Below, piece by piece: positions 17,731 through 26,487 of a DNA stretch of 64,000 nt. Every line of letters starts with the position of its first letter. Position 1 is the stretch's first letter. This DNA is from Flavobacterium shii (GTDB lineage Bacteria > Bacteroidota > Bacteroidia > Flavobacteriales > Flavobacteriaceae): NCBI RefSeq assembly GCF_025847235.1, contig NZ_JAOZEW010000018.1:1-64000 (forward strand). Direction: 5' to 3'. Made by a program: the position numbers and the translations under genes. The notes beneath the pieces are model-generated. The model searched no databases, was not told the DNA's origin, and worked only from the letters and a program-made list of their open reading frames with translations.

Positions 17731-19530
17731 ATGACAAAAAACCCCATACATTCTTTTCATATCCCCGTAATGGGACTCGCTTATACTATTGATAGTCCAA
17801 TTAGAGTAGCAAAATATGGAATTTCATCGGTAATCTCAATTGCAGATGATGAATTAATTGAAAAGATGACTGCTTTTTATTCTGAAAAATTCAATTCTTC
17901 TTATCAGGAAATAACACAAAAGATTCATGATTACAGGGCCAAACGTATTACGACGTACTTAAATCTTGTAGATAAAATCGTAAAACAAAAATTTGAAAGC
18001 TTTAAAACTGAATTATCGGAGAGTAAATTAGCACTGGAAAACTACATTTCGATGCTACCTAATAGTTCCGAGTTAAAAAAAGGCTTTTTAAATTTAATGG
18101 AAGATGGAATTTCTTTTAAAGAAAATATTTTAAACCATATAGAATCTCATCTTTCTCCTGGTGCTATTGATGTAAACATCATGACGAAACTAGACAAAGA
18201 TAACTTTATCAAAGACGAACAATTGCCTATCGAATTTAATGATGCTCATGCTGCCCTTCGTGGTTTTGCCAATAGTACTCTTGAGTCTTCTTTGGTACTT
18301 TCTGCAGGTATGAATCCTAGATTATATAGCTACTTTGAGAATTTTGCAGACTTTTTTCCAAATAGCAAAAATGAGCTTAAAAAGAAAATCATATTAAAAG
18401 TAAGCGATTTTCGATCGGCTATGATTCAAGGAAACTTTTTGGCAAAAAAAGGACTCTGGGTTTCTGAGTATCGTATTGAATCCGGATTAAATTGTGGTGG
18501 GCACGCATTTGCTACTGAGGGATTATTATTAGGTCCTATTTTGGAAGAATTTAAACAGAAAAAAGATCAATTAATTCAATCGGCTCATGAGTTAATGATA
18601 AAATCTTTACAGCAAAAGCAATTTCTAGTTCCCGAAAAACCATTACCTCTTAAGATTACAGTACAAGGAGGAGTAGGAACTGCCGAAGAACATGAATTTT
18701 TATTAGAAAATTACAGCGTAGATTCTGTAGGCTGGGGAACTCCCTTTTTATTAGTTCCAGAAGCAACATCTGTAGACCAATCTACCCGAAACTTATTAAT
18801 GAAGGCGCAAGAAGAGGATTTATATTTAAGTCATATTTCTCCTTTAGGTGTACCGTTTAATACATTAAGAGGTACTTCTAACGAAATTCTCAAACAAAAA
18901 CGTATTCACGATAATAACGCAGGAAGTTCATGCCCAAAAAAATTCCTGGCATTAAGTAAGGAATATGATCCAAAAGGTACTTGCTCTGCATCAAAAAAAT
19001 ACCAAGATTTAAAGTTAGCCGAATTAGAAAATATGAAAAACACTATTTCCTTAGCATCTTTTGAAAAATCTAAAGCTGCCATTACCGAGAAATCATGTTT
19101 ATGTGTTGGCTTAGCAAATGCTTCCTATTTAGAGAATGATATTAAGATAAAAGGACAAGCTCAAGGTGTTGTTATATGTCCTGGTCCAAATATGGCCTAT
19201 TTTGATCAAGAAGTATCATTATCTGATATGGTTCAACACATTTACGGAAACAAGTCGGTTATACGCGTTGAAAATCGCCCAAATTTATTTGTAAAAGAAT
19301 TAAAAATGTATCTTGATTATTTTAAGAAAGAAATTGAAAATATTTCGGCAGAAATAACAACTGCACAAACTAAAAAACTACAAATTTTTAAAGACAATCT
19401 TTTAAGCGGAATTGAATATTATGAGAATCTGCTTGCTTCTTCTTCCTATTTTAAAAATAGGAAAACAGAAATTCAAAATCAATTTAATGATTATAAAACT
19501 AAGTTGATTGCAATTGCTATTCCAGCATAA
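17731..19530 (+). CDS. Divergent nitronate-monooxygenase/FabK-like TIM-barrel protein with extra domains
   Basis: I recognise no named gene, but parts of this 599-residue protein look like FMN-dependent 2-nitropropane dioxygenase (NMO/FabK) barrels. The N-terminus FHIPVMGLAYTIDSPIRVAK (9-28) resembles the first strand. VNIMTKLD (148-155) resembles the second. The segment ESGLNCGGHAF (250-260) parallels the family's E-x-GGH motif. VQGGVGTAEEHEFLL (311-325) with VGWGTPFLLVPEA (333-345) parallels its GGI and GTRFLATxE motifs. Residues 40-145 look helical and inserted. The C-terminal third has cysteines at 401 and 418, a CLC pair and VICPGPNM. Catalysis and FMN binding are inference. Confidence 0.55.
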   Translation: MTKNPIHSFHIPVMGLAYTIDSPIRVAKYGISSVISIADDELIEKMTAFYSEKFNSSYQEITQKIHDYRAKRITTYLNLVDKIVKQKFESFKTELSESKLALENYISMLPNSSELKKGFLNLMEDGISFKENILNHIESHLSPGAIDVNIMTKLDKDNFIKDEQLPIEFNDAHAALRGFANSTLESSLVLSAGMNPRLYSYFENFADFFPNSKNELKKKIILKVSDFRSAMIQGNFLAKKGLWVSEYRIESGLNCGGHAFATEGLLLGPILEEFKQKKDQLIQSAHELMIKSLQQKQFLVPEKPLPLKITVQGGVGTAEEHEFLLENYSVDSVGWGTPFLLVPEATSVDQSTRNLLMKAQEEDLYLSHISPLGVPFNTLRGTSNEILKQKRIHDNNAGSSCPKKFLALSKEYDPKGTCSASKKYQDLKLAELENMKNTISLASFEKSKAAITEKSCLCVGLANASYLENDIKIKGQAQGVVICPGPNMAYFDQEVSLSDMVQHIYGNKSVIRVENRPNLFVKELKMYLDYFKKEIENISAEITTAQTKKLQIFKDNLLSGIEYYENLLASSSYFKNRKTEIQNQFNDYKTKLIAIAIPA

Positions 19531-19559
19531 GAGAATTAATATAATTTCTTATTACAAAA

Positions 19560-19589
19560 AAACACCTCAAAAATTAATTTGAGGTGTTT
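19560..19589. terminator. Intrinsic terminator
   Basis: A hairpin AAACACCTCAAA / TTTGAGGTGTTT with a 6-nt loop lies between the convergent NMO-like gene and the glycine-zipper gene. A precedes and T follows, so it can serve both strands. Confidence 0.8.
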
Positions 19590-19618
19590 CTTCATTTAAA
19601 CTAACTTAAAACATTTAT

Positions 19619-20062
19619 TTATTCTTTTTTCTTTCTTCCATCTATAATTGCTCCAGTTCCCGCACCTAAACCTGCTCCGGCTAATCCACCAATTATTGCG
19701 CCTTGTCCTTTTTTCTTACTTACAATTGCTCCTGTAACTGCTCCAACTCCGGCACCTATCACAGCTCCTTTGGCAGTAGAACTCCATCCTTTCTTTTTGG
19801 GCGTAGCGACTGCAGTAGACTTAACTGCTGATGCTTGCTGATTTACAACAACAACTTTTTGTTGGTCCATTTGAGCTTCTTTCATTTGCACTTCTTTCAT
19901 TTGAGCCATTTCAGTTTTCATGGAATCAATAACTTTTTGCTTATTAATCTCAACTTTCATGGAATCGATACTGGCTTGTTTAGCTTTTTGAATATCTATT
20001 TTCCCTTGATTTTGACAGGAAATAATCGCAAAAGAAAATAATATTAAATATAAAGTTTTCAT
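19619..20062 (-). CDS. Glycine-zipper lipoprotein
   Basis: The 147-residue protein has a lipoprotein signal (lipobox cysteine at residue 16, AIISC). A Lys/Gln/Met-rich coiled-coil-like stretch follows (about 20-70), with repeated MKEVQMKEAQM-type units. The C-terminal glycine zipper (AVIGAGVGAVTGAIV and GAIIGGLAGAGLGAGTGAII, about 100-140) ends in basic residues. Such YMGG-like zippers associate with membranes. It is probably an outer-membrane lipoprotein of unknown function. Confidence 0.75.
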   Translation of the reverse strand: MKTLYLILFSFAIISCQNQGKIDIQKAKQASIDSMKVEINKQKVIDSMKTEMAQMKEVQMKEAQMDQQKVVVVNQQASAVKSTAVATPKKKGWSSTAKGAVIGAGVGAVTGAIVSKKKGQGAIIGGLAGAGLGAGTGAIIDGRKKKE

Positions 20063-20165
20063 GATTGTACTTTTTTAGAATTTATAACTCCGCAAAGTAA
20101 AGTCAAAACATTTTAAGAACATTTACACAATTAAACCTGATAGTTACAGAATTAAACGAAACAAA

Positions 20166-20195
20166 AAAGTTGACTAATTTGCATTAGCCAACTTT
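20166..20195 (-). terminator. Intrinsic terminator after a minus-strand gene
   Basis: An imperfect hairpin AAAGTTG-CTAAT / ATTAG-CAACTTT is followed on the minus strand by a T run. It sits immediately downstream of kynU. Confidence 0.7.
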
Positions 20196-20228
20196 AAAAT
20201 ATTGTGATTAAACTTATTGAGAAGGATA

Positions 20229-21503
20229 TTATCCTAAAATACCTCTTTTTAAAATTTGTCCAAACTCGTACATATCCTCAAAAGAACAGTACAAAGGAAC
20301 TGGAGCTAGACGAATAACGTTAGGTTCACGCCAATCGGTAATTACTCCATTTTTCATTAAATAATCAAATAAACTACGTCCTTCTCCATGCAAAAACACA
20401 GATAGCTGCGAAGCTCTTTCCTTAGGATCTGCTGGAGTAATAACCTCAAAATTCCCCTTTACTTCTTTATCAATTTCATGTAAAATGAATTCAAGGTAAG
20501 CCGTTATTTTATCCCTTTTCTCAATTAAAACATCCATTCCTACTTCATCAAACATCTCAACCGAAGCTAAATATGGTGCTAAAGAAAGTACTGGCAAATT
20601 ACTTATCTGCCAACCATCTGCACCATGAACCGGGTCAAAAGTAGGTTCCATTTTAAAACGGCGTTCTTTATTATGTCCCCACCAACCTGCAAAACGAGGT
20701 AAATCGGGGTTATTGTGATGTTTTTCATGTACAAAACAACCTGAAGCATTTCCAGGTCCTGAATTCATGTATTTATAACTACACCAAGCAGCAAAATCTA
20801 CATTCCAATCGTGTAATTCTAATTTTATATTTCCTGCGGCATGCGCCAGATCCCAACCTACTTTGGCTCCTGCATTTTGTCCAGCTGCAGTTATCGTTTT
20901 CATATCAAAAACTTGACCTGTATAATAATTCACTCCACCAATTAATACTAAAGCCAGTTGATCTCCAACTTCTTCTATTTTTGCCAAAACATCTTCCAGT
21001 CGAATATTATGTTCGCCGTCACGACGTTTAATTTCTACAATCGCATCTTCTGGTTTATATCCATGAAAATGTACTTGACTTTGAAACATATATTGGTCGG
21101 AAGGAAATGCTTTTTCTTCGCAAATAATCTTATATCTGGTTGCCGTTGGCTTATAAAAAGATACCATTAACAAATGAAGATTAACTGTTAATGTATTCAT
21201 CACAGTAACTTCACTCGGTAAAGCCCCAACTATCCTACTAAGTGGTTTTGCAAAACGTTCCTGATAATCCCACCAAGGTTTTTCGGCATAGAAATGACCT
21301 TCTACAGCAAGATTTCCCCAGTCTGCCATTACTTCATCAACATAAGCTTTGGTACGTTTAGGTTGTAACCCCAAAGAGTTTCCTGTAAAATAAATAACCT
21401 TTTTATCATTCACTTTAGGAAAAATAAATTCATCTTGGTATTTATGCAATATATCTTGTGAATCAAGTTTTTGTGCAAATTCACGGTTGTTTTCGAAAGT
21501 CAT
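20229..21503 (-). CDS. kynU: Kynureninase
   Basis: This PLP-dependent enzyme cleaves (3-hydroxy)kynurenine to (3-hydroxy)anthranilate and alanine. The 424-residue sequence carries family segments FTGNSLGLQP near the N-terminus, MNTLTVNLH, the cofactor region GWDLAHAAGN, and the PLP-lysine motif WCSYKYMNSGPG, followed by GWWGH. With kmo at 11994 it gives two consecutive steps of the kynurenine pathway. It has its own candidate promoter (21522-21551) and terminator, so it is monocistronic. Confidence 0.95.
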   Translation of the reverse strand: MTFENNREFAQKLDSQDILHKYQDEFIFPKVNDKKVIYFTGNSLGLQPKRTKAYVDEVMADWGNLAVEGHFYAEKPWWDYQERFAKPLSRIVGALPSEVTVMNTLTVNLHLLMVSFYKPTATRYKIICEEKAFPSDQYMFQSQVHFHGYKPEDAIVEIKRRDGEHNIRLEDVLAKIEEVGDQLALVLIGGVNYYTGQVFDMKTITAAGQNAGAKVGWDLAHAAGNIKLELHDWNVDFAAWCSYKYMNSGPGNASGCFVHEKHHNNPDLPRFAGWWGHNKERRFKMEPTFDPVHGADGWQISNLPVLSLAPYLASVEMFDEVGMDVLIEKRDKITAYLEFILHEIDKEVKGNFEVITPADPKERASQLSVFLHGEGRSLFDYLMKNGVITDWREPNVIRLAPVPLYCSFEDMYEFGQILKRGILG

Positions 21504-21521
21504 TGTTTGAATTTTGTTTGG

Positions 21522-21551
21522 TAAAAGTAGAAAAAAAACAACTAAGACAAA
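21522..21551 (-). promoter_or_regulatory. Candidate kynU promoter
   Basis: On the minus strand TTTG (21548-21551) and TACTTTTA (21522-21529, one mismatch to TAnnTTTG) are separated by 18 nt, about 19 nt upstream of the kynU start. Confidence 0.45.
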
Positions 21552-21591
21552 AGAAGAAAAATATAAGTCTGTGTTAAAGGTTGAGCAAAAA

Positions 21592-21617
21592 AAATCTCGC
21601 TATTACTAGCGAGATTT
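21592..21617. terminator. Intrinsic terminator of queA
   Basis: A perfect hairpin AAATCTCGCT / AGCGAGATTT with loop ATTACT is preceded on the plus strand by an A run, so the minus-strand transcript of queA ends in a U run. It lies 26 nt past the queA stop. Confidence 0.8.
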
Positions 21618-21642
21618 ATGAATTAACCTTATTCTATATTTT

Positions 21643-22692
21643 TTAGATGATAAGCATTGCATCACCATAAGAGTAGAATTTATATTCTTCTTTTATAGCT
21701 TCTTCATATGCTCTTTTCATTAAATCATGTCCACAAAACGCAGAAATCATCATTAATAATGTTGATTTAGGTGTATGGAAATTTGTAATCATACAGTTTG
21801 CAATACTAAAATCATGAGGAGGGAAAATAAATTTATTTGTCCAACCTTCAAAAGGATTTAATGTATTTTGTGATGAAACAGAACTTTCAATAGCACGCAT
21901 TGAAGTTGTTCCTACAGCACAGATACGTTTCTTCTTTACCTTTGCATTATTAACAATATCACAAGCTTCCTGAGTAATAATTAACTCCTCAGAATCCATT
22001 TTATGTTTTGATAAATCTTCAACTTCAACAGGATTAAAAGTTCCTAAACCTACGTGAAGTGTTACTTCTGCAAAGTTTATTCCTTTAATCTCTAATTTTT
22101 TCAAAAGGTGTTTAGAGAAATGCAATCCAGCAGTTGGTGCTGCAACAGCTCCTTCTTCTTTAGCATAAATTGTTTGATATCTTTCAGCATCTTCAGGAGT
22201 TACTTCTCTGCTGATATATTTAGGAATTGGAGTTTCTCCAAGTTCTGTTAATTTATTTCTGAATTCTTCATAAGAACCATCGTAAAGGAAACGCAATGTT
22301 CTACCACGAGAAGTTGTATTATCAATAACCTCTGCAACTAAAGAATCGTCATCACCAAAATATAATTTATTTCCGATACGGATTTTACGAGCTGGATCTA
22401 CCAAAACATCCCAAAGACGTTGCTCTGAATTTAGTTCTCTCAATAAGAAAACTTCGATTCTTGCTCCCGTTTTTTCTTTGTTTCCGTACAAACGAGCTGG
22501 AAAAACTTTAGTATTATTTAAAATAAGAACATCACCATCATCAAAGTAATTAATTACATCTTTGAACATTTTGTGCTCTATAGTTTGTTTTTTACGATCA
22601 ATTACCATCAAACGAGACTCATCTCTATTTTCAGCTGGAAATTCAGCTAAAAGTTCTTTTGGTAAATTAAATTGAAAATGAGATAATTTCAT
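21643..22692 (-). CDS. queA: tRNA preQ1(34) S-adenosylmethionine ribosyltransferase-isomerase
   Basis: QueA transfers and isomerises the ribosyl part of SAM onto preQ1 at the tRNA wobble position, giving epoxyqueuosine. The 349-residue sequence is a full-length match, with FNLPKELLAEFPAENRDESRL at the N-terminus, ILNNTKVFPARL, the central PKYISREVTPEDAERYQTIYA, GAVAAPTAGLHFS, the THHVGLGTF-like TLHVGLGTFNPV, and the C-terminal ITNFHTPKSTLLMM and YGDAML motifs. With queE at 3534 it shows queuosine biosynthesis in this organism. Confidence 0.97.
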   Translation of the reverse strand: MKLSHFQFNLPKELLAEFPAENRDESRLMVIDRKKQTIEHKMFKDVINYFDDGDVLILNNTKVFPARLYGNKEKTGARIEVFLLRELNSEQRLWDVLVDPARKIRIGNKLYFGDDDSLVAEVIDNTTSRGRTLRFLYDGSYEEFRNKLTELGETPIPKYISREVTPEDAERYQTIYAKEEGAVAAPTAGLHFSKHLLKKLEIKGINFAEVTLHVGLGTFNPVEVEDLSKHKMDSEELIITQEACDIVNNAKVKKKRICAVGTTSMRAIESSVSSQNTLNPFEGWTNKFIFPPHDFSIANCMITNFHTPKSTLLMMISAFCGHDLMKRAYEEAIKEEYKFYSYGDAMLII

Positions 22693-22713
22693 GTAGTCTA
22701 TTTATTTAGAGTG

Positions 22714-22721
22714 CAAATATA
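22714..22721 (-). promoter_or_regulatory. Candidate -7 element for queA
   Basis: The minus strand reads TATATTTG, an exact TAnnTTTG match, 21 nt upstream of the queA start. No preQ1 riboswitch-like pseudoknot sequence was recognised in this leader. Confidence 0.45.
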
Positions 22722-22821
22722 CGATTGTGAGATAGGCGTTGTCAAGTGTTTTGGCTTTTATTTAGTTACAAAATTGCAAAGTCCAAAATTTATCATTGAT
22801 TATCGCTGTAAACATTGATTA

Positions 22822-24051
22822 TTATTCAATTATTTCTGTTATCTCAAAACCTAAATTTGTTAAATCTTTCCAAAAATCAGGGTAAGATTTAGAAACCACT
22901 CCAGCTTCTTCAATAATTATAGCCACTTTTAATGCCAATGGAGCAAATGCCATTGCCATACGGTGATCATTATAAGTAGCAATTTTCACGTTTGAATTAA
23001 TTTTATTCGTAGCAACAAGTGTTAAACTATCATTAGTCACCGAGATATCAGCTCCTAATTTAGTTAGCTCAATTCGCAATGCTTCCAGCCTGTCAGTTTC
23101 TTTAATTTTTAAAGTATGTAAACCTGTTAAATGGCAACCAATTCCCAATCCAAGACAAGTAACAACAATTGTTTGCGCAATGTCTGGAGTATTGTTAAGT
23201 TCAAAATCGATGGTTCCGAATTTAAAATTCTCTTGTTTTACCAAAGTCATTTTATTATCCTGAAAAGTAGTTTTTACTCCTAGTTTTTCATAAAGTGAAA
23301 CCAATTCAGAATCCCCTTGTAAGCTATTTTCTTTATAACTACTAAGTGTTATTGATGCTGTATCGGCAAGTGCCACTAAACTAAAAAAATAAGACGCTGA
23401 ACTCCAATCAGACTCTACAACCATTTCTTTTGTTACTACGCCTTCTTTTGGATATACTTTGATTACATTTCCTTCAAAACTAGTTTGAATATCCAAATCA
23501 TTAAGCAAAGCCAAAGTCATTTTGATATATGGAATAGAAGTAATTTCTCCTTCTAATGTCAGCTCTAAACCATTTTTTAATTTAGACGCCACCAATAGCA
23601 ACGCCGATATATATTGGCTACTTACATCGGCAGCCAATGTAACTTTTGAAGCCGTTATTTTTTTTCCTTTAATGCAAATTGGAGGATATCCTTCATTTTT
23701 TAAGTATGAAATCTCTACTCCCAACTGAGCCAAAGCTTCTACTAAAATTTTAATTGGGCGCTCTTGCATTCTACTTGAACCCGTCATTACAACTTCCCTT
23801 CCTTCACTAACCGCAAAATAAGCCGTTAAAAAACGCATTGCCGTTCCTGCATGATGAATATCTACTATTTCTTCATTCCCAACTAATGCTTTTTGCATTA
23901 CTTCACTATCGTCAGAATTTGATGTGTTTGCCAAAGTAATATTTGGAAACAATGCTTGCAATAATAACAATCGGTTGGTTTCACTTTTTGAGCCAGTTAC
24001 TGCAATTTGTCCTTGTAAATTAGCTTGAGAGGTTTTTAATAGTAAATTCAT
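22822..24051 (-). CDS. aroA: 3-phosphoshikimate 1-carboxyvinyltransferase (EPSP synthase)
   Basis: AroA joins shikimate-3-phosphate and phosphoenolpyruvate in the sixth step of the shikimate pathway. The 409-residue sequence has the N-terminal GSKSETNRLLLLQALF motif, HAGTAMRFLTAYFA, SSQYISALLLVA and the C-terminal KIKETDRLEALRIELTKLGA plus YNDHRMAMAFAPLAL signatures. It feeds chorismate to the Phe/Tyr operon at 30223-34558 but is transcribed separately from a well-formed promoter. Confidence 0.97.
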   Translation of the reverse strand: MNLLLKTSQANLQGQIAVTGSKSETNRLLLLQALFPNITLANTSNSDDSEVMQKALVGNEEIVDIHHAGTAMRFLTAYFAVSEGREVVMTGSSRMQERPIKILVEALAQLGVEISYLKNEGYPPICIKGKKITASKVTLAADVSSQYISALLLVASKLKNGLELTLEGEITSIPYIKMTLALLNDLDIQTSFEGNVIKVYPKEGVVTKEMVVESDWSSASYFFSLVALADTASITLSSYKENSLQGDSELVSLYEKLGVKTTFQDNKMTLVKQENFKFGTIDFELNNTPDIAQTIVVTCLGLGIGCHLTGLHTLKIKETDRLEALRIELTKLGADISVTNDSLTLVATNKINSNVKIATYNDHRMAMAFAPLALKVAIIIEEAGVVSKSYPDFWKDLTNLGFEITEIIE

Positions 24052-24079
24052 TATAGGGTAATTGTTTTATGCGTTTTGG

Positions 24080-24110
24080 CAAATTTATTTTAAAAAAAGG
24101 ATACTCCAAA
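24080..24110 (-). promoter_or_regulatory. aroA promoter
   Basis: On the minus strand an exact TTTG (24107-24110), a 19-nt spacer and an exact TAAATTTG (24080-24087) match the Bacteroidetes consensus, 28 nt before the aroA start. Confidence 0.65.
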
Positions 24111-24131
24111 GCGTTATCCTAACTTATCACA

Positions 24132-24458
24132 TTATTTTAGTTTATCGTTGTTTTTATGGCGATCTTTGTCTCTAATCGATTTCAAATCCATTTTTTTATC
24201 AAATGCAGCCTGAAGATTAATTCCTGTTTGATTTGCCAAACATAAAACCACAAAAACAACATCGGCTAATTCTTCCCCAAGATCTTTATTTTTATCACTT
24301 TCCTTTTCTGATTGCTCGCCATAACGACGGGCAATAATCCGAGCTACTTCCCCTACTTCCTCTGTAAGTTGAGCCATATTGGTTAACTCGTTAAAATAAC
24401 GAACTCCATGTTCTTTTATCCAGGTATCTACGTCTAATTGTGCGTTTTTTAAATCCAT
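24132..24458 (-). CDS. MazG-like nucleotide pyrophosphohydrolase
   Basis: The 108-residue all-alpha NTP-PPase has the metal-binding pattern EEVGEVARII (about residues 30-39) and, after a basic loop, LGEELADVVFVVLCLAN, matching the EExxE and ExxD signatures of the MazG fold. It probably hydrolyses a nucleoside triphosphate to the monophosphate as house-cleaning. It starts 2 nt after the DUF3857 gene stop and is likely co-transcribed with it. Confidence 0.88.
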   Translation of the reverse strand: MDLKNAQLDVDTWIKEHGVRYFNELTNMAQLTEEVGEVARIIARRYGEQSEKESDKNKDLGEELADVVFVVLCLANQTGINLQAAFDKKMDLKSIRDKDRHKNNDKLK

Positions 24459-24460
24459 TC

Positions 24461-26482
24461 TTATATTCTTTTTAAAATAATCTTTTCATTTTCTTTAGCA
24501 ATCATTCCTTTGTAATATTCTTGTAACATCGAATAATAATCTGCTGGAATAATTGCAGCATTTATCTGATGTGTTATTACCAATTGCAGTATGTTTTCAT
24601 TAACCGCTGCATTAAATTTAAACATCCCTAAATTATCTTCCATAGCGATTGCAGAAGGAACTGGCATAGATTCTACGGCATATCCCTCTGGAATTTGAAT
24701 CGTAATACTATATTTATCAGATGATGGGAAACCATAATCAATAGGATATTCTCTATTTTCCTGTTTAAAAGGATTTTGTTTATTGGCAAAGAACAACATT
24801 GGATTTATGTATATTTTTTCTCCAATAATTTCACAAAGATTAGATCCGGTAAATGTAAACGTTTCAATAGTTGGAAGTAATAACTCTTTTTCATTAGTTC
24901 TATTATATTCATTTATTTCTATTTTATCATTTTCATTTTCCAATTTTTCAAGATAAGTATCTTCTTTTACATTCTCTACATTATTTCTATATAGCATTGC
25001 ATTATAATCCGTGCATTGTCTTCTTGCTTTACCTGTCACAACTCCCTCCGGATTTACTCTATAACTCATAGTGATATTGTCAAATGATTGTTTCTTCGGC
25101 ATTAGATCAACTTCTTCCGAAGTTCCGTCTTTTCGTATTAACCTCCCCATCCAGTTCAATGCTCTAAAAGGCAAAATATTTGGAGTCGCAAATTTATCTG
25201 AAGCATCTAACAAGATTATTCCAGTTCCAGTTTCTACAGCTGCAATTACATAATTAAAAGCAGTTCTATTAGGAAACATTGCAATACCATTAGAACGTGT
25301 ACTTACCAAAACAGGATTTACAGTTAAACCCGCATAACGCAACATAGCTGTTAGCATTAAATTAATATCCGCAACGTTTCCAGTTTTTTCTTTGTATGCT
25401 TTTTTTACACCTTTATCACAATTATACCCATAATATTCATTCCACTTTACATTGCTCTTTACATAATCGAAAATTGTTTTGATTATTTCATCTTGCGCAG
25501 TAATCCCTTTAAGCAATGCTTTAAGATCATTCTCAAAATATCCAGTTCTATTTAATTCTAATCCAAAATCCTCATTATCATAAATAGTTTTTACTACTGA
25601 ATTCCAATCTGTAGAAAATGACTTAAATGCTTCATTAGGGTATCTAGTCATCGATAATTCTTGTTCAATACTTGAAGTATAATTGTTAATATTATTAACA
25701 TAAGCTTCATCTTTCATTGCAGGTAAATCCTGAGCAATATAAGTCGTTTTCGTTTCCAGATAGTCTAATTTATCATGTGAAAAAGTTGTATGACTTACAT
25801 TATCTCTGTCATTAGATCTTTCTTTACTTACTAATACAATTGACTTATTATTTTTTTCAACATCAATCTTGGGATAAATAAAACCTTTTTGTTTAGAATT
25901 ATAAACAAAATACTCCGGAATTTTCGTTACATATTCAGAATAATTTACAGGAATAGAAGTTTGAAAATACCATCCCTTTAATGAACCTATATTTGGAGAT
26001 CTAACTAAATATTTATATTCAATAACTGACCCTTCTTTCACATTAGGCATAGTGATTTTTTTTTGAGAACGATATTTATTTAGGTTTTCATCAAAAATCC
26101 CATCACTTTTAAGCTTCGTTTTCTCTACTTTTCCTCCTACCAAATTATATGTAACAACATCTGAGAACAAAACACTTTCTTTTGACAAATTACTTCCTAT
26201 ATAATACACAACATTCTTATTGGCCCAATCATAGCCTTCCTTTTTATATATTTTAATACGTGCTTCTACTTCCAACACACTAATGAAACCTTGCCCTTCG
26301 ACATATAGAAAACTCACATCTCCTTTTTCATATAAAACAGCCGCAACTGCCGAAGTATCTTTTGGATGCATTTTTTCCTGTAACTCCGCTACCGATACTT
26401 TTCCTAATTTAAATTCTTGCGCTGCTATTTTCGAAAAAGAAAATACAAATAATAAAACAATTGCTAATTGACTAAATTTCAT
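24461..26482 (-). CDS. DUF3857 / transglutaminase-fold protein lacking catalytic residues
   Basis: The 673-residue protein has a signal peptide (cleavage after KIAAQ, about residue 22), an N-terminal DUF3857 beta domain and a central transglutaminase-like domain. The position of the catalytic cysteine reads TGNVADINLMLTAMLRYAGL, with no Cys. The region expected to hold the histidine reads AFNYVIAAVETG. The domain therefore looks enzymatically inactive and may be a binding module. The C-terminal region is beta-rich (DUF3858-like). It lies 5 nt downstream of a paralogue at 26488 that keeps the Cys. Confidence 0.85.
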   Translation of the reverse strand: MKFSQLAIVLLFVFSFSKIAAQEFKLGKVSVAELQEKMHPKDTSAVAAVLYEKGDVSFLYVEGQGFISVLEVEARIKIYKKEGYDWANKNVVYYIGSNLSKESVLFSDVVTYNLVGGKVEKTKLKSDGIFDENLNKYRSQKKITMPNVKEGSVIEYKYLVRSPNIGSLKGWYFQTSIPVNYSEYVTKIPEYFVYNSKQKGFIYPKIDVEKNNKSIVLVSKERSNDRDNVSHTTFSHDKLDYLETKTTYIAQDLPAMKDEAYVNNINNYTSSIEQELSMTRYPNEAFKSFSTDWNSVVKTIYDNEDFGLELNRTGYFENDLKALLKGITAQDEIIKTIFDYVKSNVKWNEYYGYNCDKGVKKAYKEKTGNVADINLMLTAMLRYAGLTVNPVLVSTRSNGIAMFPNRTAFNYVIAAVETGTGIILLDASDKFATPNILPFRALNWMGRLIRKDGTSEEVDLMPKKQSFDNITMSYRVNPEGVVTGKARRQCTDYNAMLYRNNVENVKEDTYLEKLENENDKIEINEYNRTNEKELLLPTIETFTFTGSNLCEIIGEKIYINPMLFFANKQNPFKQENREYPIDYGFPSSDKYSITIQIPEGYAVESMPVPSAIAMEDNLGMFKFNAAVNENILQLVITHQINAAIIPADYYSMLQEYYKGMIAKENEKIILKRI

Positions 26483-26487
26483 TGGTT

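Noticed and set aside
22693..22821. preQ1 riboswitch upstream of queA
   Set aside because: The leader before queA has no recognisable preQ1-I/II hairpin plus A-rich pseudoknot tail, and the 21 nt between the -7 element and the ATG is too short.
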